The position numbers and the translations under genes were made by a program. Shown piece after piece: positions 55,855-64,000 of a stretch of DNA of 64,000 bases. Location of the stretch: NCBI RefSeq assembly GCF_949628265.1, contig NC_088787.1, forward strand, positions 858,501 to 922,500. Direction: 5' to 3'. This stretch comes from Cloeon dipterum (lineage: Eukaryota > Arthropoda > Insecta > Ephemeroptera > Baetidae). Each line of letters opens with the position of its first letter. Position 1 is the first letter of the stretch. A model generated the notes under the pieces. That model searched no databases, was not told the DNA's origin, and saw only the letters and a program-made list of their open reading frames with translations.

Positions 55855-57227
55855 ATTCACTTTTTCTTGCCCAGATTTCTGACCTGTTTACTTTTTCTTA
55901 CTCCAACGCTTGATGACTTCAAGCATCGCCACCAACGTAAATGAGGACAGAGAAGGAATAATTAACTCTAATTTAAGTTGGAAAGTGTCAGATGAGTTAA
56001 TATTATTGTATGCATGACGTTTTCAGATTATATATATAGTTTCATAATTTTACTTTATTTTAATTTTAATGCCTGTTTTATACAAAGATTTTAATCAATT
56101 TTATAGAAAATGAGCTTTGTATAACTTTGTTTCATATTTCGAAATAACGAATTTTATATGTTACTTAGGAGTGCAAACATTCTGTATAGATTTTTATGTT
56201 AATAGAGTGTTTTTTAGGGTTATTGGCAGTAGCAATTAATTCTTAAAGAAAAGCGACGGTTAGGAAATTTTTGTGCTTAGAAGAAAATAATTGTATATCA
56301 TGTGTAAATAATAAGAATGGTCTGCTAAATGCTTTTTACAATAAATTGAAATAACTTGTAAAATAAAATTTTGTTAAATTCCTAAAACAGCAATATTTTT
56401 ATAATTCCTTTCTATTTTTTTTAAATCATGTACAAAATCTATTTGATTCCCTGCATGTAAATACGTTTCTTACCTGGTGCCGCCCCTTTGGAAGGTCGGC
56501 TGATTTTCCTCCTTCAAATCTATTCCTGAATCATGAAATTATTTCCTTTGGTTCAATAAACGCGGACGCGTTTGGTTTACTTGAGTAATATTTATTGTTG
56601 TAAATTTTATTTTAAATGCATGGAACAATATCAATTAATTCTTGCACGAGACAAAAGTTTGCTGAGCAATCAGAGTCAATTTTTTCGATTCGAGAATAAC
56701 AAAAAATCCTGAATTTTCTTCTCGTGGAGAGTGAATCTTTATTGTTTTTGGTGCATTGGCACGGAAATATTTAGCGGAGCGGGAAAATTATCGTCCGGAA
56801 AAAGGAACGCTCGAAATTGTTCGATTTTACTGCAAACGTGAAAGATTAGCTATTCTGGCAAATTAACTGGCCAAAAATTGCAATCGTTCTGAAAATATTA
56901 ATTTCTAGCTGCTAAAGTTTATGACGGAAGGTGGCAACGGAATTATCAGGAACGACCTGATTTGTTGAGCCGCAGGATATGACGAAACGATCGAGATAAT
57001 TTTTAGCCGTCTGTCCGGCCGAAATTGGCGGCCAAGAAACGCACATCTTTTACGAAATTTTGGCTCCGTGCTGGCAAACGCAGCGGAATGTCCGGAAATA
57101 AAGCAGGTACCTTTTTCAGGACAGATCCACACACGGTAAGTCGGAGATTCTGGCGACAATTTCATGTTTAGTACCGCGTCCACTTCGTCCGCAGCATCCA
57201 GCATCTATACACTCAGCACTCGCGTGC
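55855..57227. other. NACHT gene 3' flank and unassigned sequence
   Basis: AATAAA near 56340 probably ends the NACHT transcript; another lies near 56556. The rest to 57227 has no gene I can support. A minus-strand frame at 57204-57109 sits between a possible acceptor and donor (see rejected items). Confidence 0.45.
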
Positions 57228-57599
57228 TGCCATTCTAATCTTATGGGAGATGAAGTGGCGCTTGTTGCTCTAGGGGCGGGGCTTGTTAATTTACACCGAG
57301 CTTATACCGGTACTTTTTGGGAGAACCACTACTTCCGACTTCACCATTACTAAGAAATCTTTGAATAAAAGCATATCAATTTTATTAGCAATCGTAAATA
57401 TTCTGATAAATCAGTTGAAGTTTTGAAATAAGTGCAAATTTTCATATTTTAAATAACCGGTTATTTAAACTAACTCAAGCCAAGACCAGCCGCAACCGGT
57501 TTTCCTTCACCAGAAACAAACAACAAATCGGTTTTCCCAGAAGCGAGGACCAGCTTGACCGCCATGTTGAATTCGCTGCTCCGCTCTTCCTGCCGCCTG

Positions 57600-57621
57600 T
57601 GACGTCACTTAAGATGGCGGC
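57600..57621 (+). promoter_or_regulatory. ETHE1 promoter: CRE and YY1-like pair
   Basis: TGACGTCA (57600-57607) and AAGATGGCGGC (57611-57621) lie about 190 bp before the start codon, inside CTTCCTGCCGCC...GCGCAGTCGG, which is identical in all three copies. A TATATAAAT at 57788-57796 is only 8-15 bp upstream of the first ATG. If it acts as a TATA box, transcripts would begin inside the targeting sequence and use the second ATG (57876, context GCCATGG). Confidence 0.55.
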
Positions 57622-57803
57622 GCAGTCGGCTCTCGCCCTTAGCAGCAGCTGTGATGCCCTTGACGCGAGCGGCTTGCTTTGTTTTGATTCGGATCGCGCT
57701 GGTTTCGCGATGCCTACGTGAGTTTCGACACCTGAATTAATAATCCTGCGCAGCGGACCGGCGGAGACGTCACGCAACCGAGTCATTATATAAATCGCTG
57801 GAA

Positions 57804-60294
57804 ATGCTGTCGAGCGTCACGAGAGTGGTCGGCCGACTCCTGCCGTCTGCAACTGCAATTAGTGCGACCAGAGCCATGGCCACCAAGACGATCCCTCTGT
57901 CCGACGACTTCCTCTTCAGACAGGTGAAAATCCGGAAAATTCATTTCTGAAAGGGCTAGCCGTCTGTCAACGGACCCTTTGCCGCGTCCTGAAGGACGAA
58001 AAGGCCGCAGAGAGCGTTTTATTCGTTGGGAGGCGCCTGGTGAAAGTGGTTCTGATCTGTAATTTAGCCAATTTTCACTTTAAAATCGCTAAAATTCACG
58101 AATGTACCTCGCTCTAATCTGTAATTTCGCTCTTCCATGCACAAATATCGTGGTTCTGTACTGTAATGAGACCAATTTTTCGATTGTGGCAGCTGTTCGA
58201 CCGGGAGAGCTGCACCTACACGTACCTGCTGGCCGACCTGGGCAGCAAAGAGGCCGTTTTGATCGACCCTGTGCTGGAACTGGCCGAAAGGGATGCGCAA
58301 CTCATCTCGCAACTCGGGCTCAGCCTGAAATACGCGAGTAAGGCTTGGAATAAAAGGCGAATTCGGGCCGATTAAATGGATTTTCTGGTTGCAGTGAACA
58401 CGCACATGCACGCCGACCACGTGACGGGCTCGGGAAAGCTGAAGGAGCTGCTTGCCGGCTGCCAGAGCGTCATTTCCAAGGCGAGCGGCGCGCAGGCCGA
58501 CGTGCACGTGGGTGACGCCGAGCTCGTCGAGTTCGGACGGCACCAACTCGAGTGCCGCGCCACGCCCGGACACACCAACGGTGCGATTTCATTGAAATTG
58601 GCCGCCTTTGCAACTGATTTCTTTATTTATGGGTGCCAGGGTGCGTGACGTACGTGTGCAAGGAGCAGGGCGTGGCGTTCACCGGCGACGCGCTGCTCAT
58701 CCGAGGCTGCGGCCGCACCGACTTCCAGGAAGGCAGTCCCGCCACCCTCTTCCACTCGGTCCACACCAAAATCTTCTCGCTGCCAGACGAGTTCAAACTC
58801 TACCCGGCACACGACTACAAAGGTTTTTAATTAATTTATTAACAAAAAACCCAAAGCTGGCCAATAGGGGCCGCGCTTGGGCCTCTCGACCGAATCCGTT
58901 CCCTATCTTTCAATGTTAAAAAATCAGCAAAGTTGCGAATTTCAGCGCCAAACCCGAGCAATCGATGCGTTTAATCGCGGGGAGGCATAAAATTAAGTCA
59001 GAAACTAAATCCAGCCCATAGGTAAATTAAAAAAAATTAAAACCCTTCACTTAAAAAACATTGCAGACTTTAGGGGGCGTGGGCTGAGGGGGCGGGAGGG
59101 TGCAGTTTTTGATTTCATTCGACGCGGAATATTACGGCGAGTATAAAAAACTTTGGTTTTTTTGTTCTACGACCCATAGGAGCCGAGTTATTAATTTTTA
59201 CAAGTCGAAAACAATTTGTGACATTTCAAAATTTTTGTTTTCTGGGCCCTATTGGCCTGACGGCGCTGATTCAAGTATCAATCGACGCCCCTTGGTGAGG
59301 CGCGTCTGCCCATGTGCAATTTGTCAAAATCGGAACATTTTTCGAATTTTAATAAAAATATTTCTGCCAAATTTTTGGAAAAGTCAAAAATTTTAATGTA
59401 AAATTTTGGGCCAGGCTGAAAATTTTAAACCATAACCCCTCAATCGACGCGAAATTTAGCAAAGATAATTTTGACACCAAATACAAGCAGATCCGATCAA
59501 AATTAAGAAATAAACGTGATTTTTTGCATTTTTACCGTACGGACAATATAGAAAATTGAAAATTCGCGATTTTTTTCCTAACAGAGCAAATTCAAAGGGT
59601 TTTATTGACTCCATCGAACGCGCAGAACTACTGCTGCTCTGGAAACCGATTTTGAGATTTTTCGCGTCCATAGAAAAATTAAAATTAATTTTTTTTTCTG
59701 TTTTTTCGACTTCGCGATGTTCCCGGTCAAAATGGTTTTATTTTTGTTAAAATTCGGCCGTTCGTCCGATCGGCGACCACGACCCCTCATTGGACAGGTC
59801 TAAGGCAGGGCTTTAACCTGCGGTACCCTGACGACCTTTTTCAGGGTACCTCGACCTGATATATGCTCCTAAGCCTGTTTTTAAAGCTTTTTCACTTATT
59901 TCAAGCACATTTTTACCCTTGCTCTTCACCGACCTTCCTCAGGTCGCGTGACCTGTTGATTTTTTGTGATTTTCCGGCTCCGTTGCCTATATTTGAGTCT
60001 ATAGGTCAATTTCGCAGATGCGCGAAGGTCACAAAAGACGCAATTTTTAATATTTTTTTTATAATTTTCAGGTTTTACCGTGACGACGGTTGGCGAGGAG
60101 AAAAAGTTCAACGCGCGGCTGACGAAGCCTCTGAAGGAGTTCGTGGACATCATGGACAACCTGAACCTGCCGTACCCCAAGATGATTGGTTAGTTTTTCA
60201 CCGTTCCGGCTCGAGTGGCCTCTTATTTAATTGTTTTTCTTAATTCGCAGATAAGGCCGTGCCCGCCAACCGCGTCTGCGGCCTTCAGTTCTGA
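57804..60294 (+). CDS. ETHE1: Persulfide dioxygenase ETHE1, mitochondrial
   Basis: Exons 57804-57923, 58193-58337, 58395-58580, 58640-58822, 60072-60188 and 60251-60294 close in phase to 264 residues. The enzyme oxidises glutathione persulfide to sulfite and glutathione in mitochondrial sulfide catabolism. An Arg/Ser-rich presequence ([16 protein letters not shown]) precedes a metallo-beta-lactamase fold: [34 protein letters not shown] (His92, His94, Asp96, His97), ATPGHTNG (His148), [17 protein letters not shown] (Asp167) and YPAHDYKG (His208). His92, His148 and Asp167 correspond to the family's iron ligands. The C-terminus has [11 protein letters not shown] and [11 protein letters not shown]. 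The exon 2/3 junction codon reads ATG, giving YAMNTH where the family has YAVNTH. The only intact copy in the window. Confidence 0.95.
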
Positions 60295-62755
60295 CAACAA
60301 CGCACGCAGAGTCTGTTTTTACGCCTGTTATCGCATCTAATGCACCTCTTGTTCAATTTAGGCCACTGAAATGTGATTTCTCATACTAAACTTGTGATAA
60401 GCAATATTTTGTTTGGTTTTTTAAAAACCAGATTATATTATAATATTATTGAGATAGTTTACCATATTTTTGAGGGCAAATTTATTGTTTGAAAAGGTGT
60501 TGTAAAGGTTTGCAATGAATTTAAAACAAATAAATCTGTAACATTTTGCCACCATTTGTGGTAACAATAATTTTTTGACTTTGATTCTAATTGTTTTCCC
60601 CGTCAAGAAACAAATAATTAGTATAAATTGTTAATTTAAAAAGTAATGCACGCATACATATTATTTATTTCCTGGAAGAGCTCAAATTTGAAAGCAATGA
60701 TCAGGATTGTTTCATATCAAGTAGAAGAAAGAAAAGGAAAATGGAAAATCCATCGTTGAAGTCTCCAACGTCCCCGCGCGTTGAATGTTTCCTGAAAATT
60801 GATCGTTTTTTTAGAATAACAGAATAGAGACTGCGAAACCCTTGAAATCTAATTTTATTTCTCAACAAAGAGTTTCTCTCGAATATTTTATATGCTGTTG
60901 GAATCGACATCTGACAAGAAAATGTGCTCGAGCGCTGGAAATTTTGGAATAAAATTGATTTTTTTCTCTTTTTCATTAATTGCAAATTGCGGAACAATTT
61001 TTTTACCGACAAACTGCTCATTGCATCGAATAATTTTCATTTGCAACCCTCTGCATCCACGCACTGAAATTTATAATAATTTTTGAGTGCCATTTTTCGC
61101 ATTCTGAAACTGGAGATTTGAACGCCTGCACCTGCGCCGCTTTTACAATTTACAGCGTAATTTTTCTTACCTGTGTCACGCGCCGCGATCTTGCAGCGAC
61201 TGCAGTCCAGCCCTTTTTCTCCTTTTTTGTTTAGTGTGCTTCAGCCGAGAGGAGGAGCGTCACGGAAGAAATACTCTCGAAAGAGGAAATCCAACCAATG
61301 CGCAGAGCGCAAGCGCAGCAGCTGCCAAGCAATTATTTTTACTAACGCGCGCACCTGCAAGCTTTTTAATGTCAAAACTGGAGTTTCTTATTCTTCATAA
61401 TCAAAAAATCAAAAATTGAGGGATAAGATTAAGATTGGTAATGGAAAATTCGCCTATTTTCCGCAATTTATGGGTTCGCACCTGTTCCGTTGCATCCGTA
61501 GGTATAATTCCGGTCTCTTGGAGACCTTTGGCGCCTGTAAAAAATTTAATTTAATTCTTTTACGGTTTTTTTGCGACGCAAGCAAAGTGCACAATCGCAA
61601 AAATACTTTTCTTTCTTTTAAAATTCAGCCGCTAATAATTGCAAACGTCAAACCCGACCCCTCGTCGGATTTGATTCGGAGTACCCTGCTGACGACATTT
61701 TCAGGGTAACACGTGGTCGTTCACCAGTGGCAAGCGCTTGAATTGATATTAATTTGAGATGTTTTGCGGCCGCACATGCAACAAAATTCTTTGTGTTGTT
61801 GCGATTACCACTAAAAATAAAGTGAGTCTGGAGAATTAATTAATTCTATTTTAATGGTGACGTGTTTTTCAGCAATCAATATTGTAAATCACTGTTCGAG
61901 ATGGACAGAGGTCAAGACCAAAATTTCTGAGAAGCGGATGAAATTGACCAAGCGGAAGAATTACAAAAAAAAATTGTGGCATCAGATTGAACAATATTTT
62001 TCTGTTATTTGAAACTAATGTTCTTAAAATATGCCAGAAATGTGAGTCTAACCAACTGACGAGAATTGAATAAGAAAACAAAATTGCTTACCGCAAAAAT
62101 TATTGCTCTGCTTTTTTAAATTTTAGTAAATGCATAGAAAATGCATAAAACTGAACGTGGAGCGGATCCTTATCAATATTTGGCACTCTCTCAGAAGGAC
62201 GACGCTCGCGTGATAAATAAATGACCTTTGCCATTTTCCCGTCCGGTCCCAACGCAAAGAGATTATGAGTGTCATTCGGGGCTTTTAATCACGCATGTCC
62301 ATCAAAATTTATTGATTATTCGCAGTCGATGAAATACTTGATGAAATGGGATTGTTTTTCGTGTTGTTAAATAAGTTAAAATCAAATGATACCTTTTTGA
62401 ATTAATTCACTGCACTCGCGCCGCATTTTTCCGTTCATATGTATTTCTATATTGAAATATTTATCACATTTAGAGATGGAGACGAGAGGTTAAGATCAAA
62501 GTGCCAAAGCAGCCTTTTTGACCTCTTGTGTGCGATGCTTAATTTTTCGAATTTTTCTTGCGTTACGTAACAAAATCATTATAATAAATAAAATTATGCA
62601 GCAATTTCATAAAAATAAACAATAGGATTTTACAGTTGATGATCTTTAGCCGCATAAAATATTTAAGAAATCATATTTTCCTCGCCCCGTCAGCATTGAA
62701 TTGTTACAATTGGGACTGCTTGGCAACAGCAGTTTGACTCGACACCCTTGAGACG
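60295..62755. other. Long intergenic region before Y11
   Basis: No gene can be supported in these 2.4 kb. 61100-61350 is relatively CpG-rich (CACGCGCCGCGATC, ACGCGCGCACC) and could be a promoter, but no conserved frame follows. A TACCCTGCTGACGAC...TTTTCAGGGTA hairpin at about 61680-61710 resembles those in the ETHE1 introns. The rest is AT-rich. Confidence 0.45.
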
Positions 62756-62791
62756 AAATCGTTTGCCCTTTCCTCTGCGGATCTCCTCTGA

Positions 62792-62856
62792 TATAAAAAG
62801 GCGCTCTTGAATAATTCGATCAGTCTAAAACAGCAGCGGAGACCATCTCTCTTCTG
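62792..62856 (+). promoter_or_regulatory. Y11 core promoter and non-coding first exon
   Basis: TATAAAAAG (62792-62800) is followed 30 bp later by the initiator TCAGT (62820-62824), textbook insect spacing. The short leader (CTAAAACAGCAGCGG...CTTCTG) ends at donor gtaaga (62857). The 62756-62838 block is homologous to 36297-36378 upstream of Y9. Confidence 0.75.
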
Positions 62857-63271
62857 GTAAGAAATTCCTTTTTCTCGTCAGTCTAATTAGCTCCGTGAAA
62901 ATTGCAAGGAAATTGTTTCGAATATGTTCAAATTTGTTGTTAAATGTGTTGGGAAATTATTATAAAATAATAAATCACTCACGGAGAGACAACAAAATCA
63001 CATTTCCCTGAATACTCTTGCCTGCACTCACGATCTTTATCAAGTATAAGATTGAAACCAAACAAAGATGAAAAATCCCTGTTTTGAATTGTTAAAATAA
63101 TATAATTTAAAATATACTTGGCCTATTAACCACTCAAATTAAGTTATTTATCGTTCGCTGGACGATTTTAATTATTTCATTCGAGTCTGCATCGTGCCTT
63201 TCATAGCATATTCCTTTTTATTTTATTAATCTTATCGTTCTTTTCGTCAAAAGTTTAAAAACGTTAGAAGG
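62857..63271. other. Y11 first intron
   Basis: Presumed intron between the leader donor at 62857 and an acceptor just before the coding start (acgttag at 63261-63267). Nothing else is seen. Confidence 0.45.
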
Positions 63272-64000
63272 ATGACGCCATTCTTCGTCGCCATTTTCTT
63301 GCTCGGCGTTTCATCCCTGGCCACTGGCGTAAACTTCACTCAGGTCTTCGAGTGGCCCGAAGCATGGGACTACGAGTGGCCGTCGGAGGAAAGCAGGGCA
63401 CAGGCCTTGAGAGACGGAACTTTCAAACCAGAGGAATTTAATCCTCGTCACATGGCTGTCTACGGAACAAGGATCTTCATCAGCCTGTCTAAAGAATTTG
63501 GTGACGTTCCGGTGACTCTGGTGACCTTGCCGACGAGCAGTGCGTCCTCCGCACCCCCGAAGCTCACTCCATTTCCTTCGTGGGACATGCATCTTAATGT
63601 AAGTTGCAAAAATAAACGCTACATGGTTCTTTAGCTTGAATCGCATTTCAGAAATGCCAACAAAATTCGATTTGTCATTTTTTTTGCAGGGATCGGAAAA
63701 CTGCGACAAGATCCAAACGGCAGTAGGGCTGCAAGTGGACTCGGTTGGCAGGCTGTGGCTGCTCGATGAGGGGAACGAGACTTGCAATTGCAGTGCCAAA
63801 CTATGGATTTTTGACTTAAACAACAATACAACAGAACTCATTCATCGATTTCCTTTTCACTTCTATATTCACGACTTGGTGATCGACGAAACGGCCAACG
63901 GAACCTTCGCATACATCGCGCGCTGGATGGTTAGCCACTTTGTTGTCTTTAGTTTGGAAAGAAAGCAGTCTTGGTTTGTGGACACGTCAGGAATCGATGT
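63272..64000 (+). CDS. Yellow-like protein Y11, 5' part (runs off the window)
   Basis: Exon 1 (63272-63598) starts with signal peptide MTPFFVAIFLLGVSSLATG and ends FPSWDMHLN, using the 6-nt downstream donor also seen in Y2 and Y7. Exon 2 begins at 63690 (GSENCDKIQTAVGLQ) and is open to the edge, with VDSVGRLWLLDEGNETCNC, LVIDETANGTFAYI and SLERKQSWFVD. It is closest in feel to Y8 and Y10. Whether it keeps the membrane exon cannot be told. Confidence 0.8.

Larger units (their letters stand above)
57228..60450 (+). repeat. Segmental duplication containing intact ETHE1
   Basis: Full-length partner of 43165-45510, same orientation, about 11.7 kb of other sequence between them. Intron 4 (58823-60071) is itself built of repeat-like sequence: CCAATAGGGGCC at its start and a GGTACCCTGA/TCAGGGTACC hairpin near 59820, a variant of which stands alone at about 61680. 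Confidence 0.85.

Noticed and set aside
56905-57204. Minus-strand frame with LDAADEVDAVLNMK and VWICPEK between a possible acceptor and donor
   Set aside because: One isolated candidate exon with no partner exons, no recognised domain and no conserved copy; not enough to call a gene.
61173-61419. Overlapping plus-strand frames in a CpG-rich stretch
   Set aside because: Low-complexity Arg/Ser-rich translations with no conserved motif; more likely a promoter-like region.

Overview
This is a eukaryotic, almost certainly insect, window. Introns are GT-AG and often only 50-60 nt in the compact genes. Several promoters pair a TATA box with a TCAGT-type initiator, and the dominant genes belong to the yellow/major-royal-jelly family. 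The order or species cannot be named from the sequence alone. No RNA gene, CRISPR array or prokaryotic feature was seen.

Layout. 1-3764 (+): the 3' fourteen exons of an EGF-like/fibronectin-III-like single-pass membrane protein. 4.2-25.7 kb: seven yellow-like genes or fragments, called Y1-Y7 here (Y1-Y3 minus, Y4-Y5 plus, Y6-Y7 minus), with broken inverted copies of the first gene beside Y4 and Y5. 26.6-33.1 kb: a tandem array of four small five-exon membrane-protein genes, MP1-MP4 (minus). 33.7-39.8 kb: yellow-like Y8, exon-1 orphan Y9 and complete Y10 (plus). 40.8-42.7 kb: a BTB-BACK gene. 43.2-45.5 kb: an ETHE1 copy that lost its catalytic exons. 48.97-55.85 kb: a nine-exon gene whose phases all close, giving a 1991-residue caspase / degenerate caspase / NACHT / ankyrin protein. 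57.2-60.4 kb: the intact ETHE1 persulfide dioxygenase gene. 62.8-64.0 kb: promoter and first exons of Y11, cut by the window edge.

Main points. (1) The caspase-NACHT-ankyrin gene is the strongest candidate for an undescribed system. It looks like a one-polypeptide NLR: sensor repeats, a NACHT switch and its own protease, with a second caspase-like fold that has lost both catalytic residues. (2) The yellow-like genes ancestrally carry a fourth exon with a Thr/Ser-rich stalk, a transmembrane helix and a short cytoplasmic tail, unlike typical secreted yellow proteins. Y1, Y4, Y6 and Y10 keep it. Y2, Y3, Y7 and Y8 each lost it by a different lesion. (3) The region is shaped by segmental duplication. 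Direct ETHE1 copies bracket the NACHT gene, and copies of the ETHE1 promoter bracket the BTB gene. At least two short transposons with 8-bp target duplications mark the order of events.

Gene models come from reading splice signals and checking that phases close. No alignment, expression or database evidence was available.
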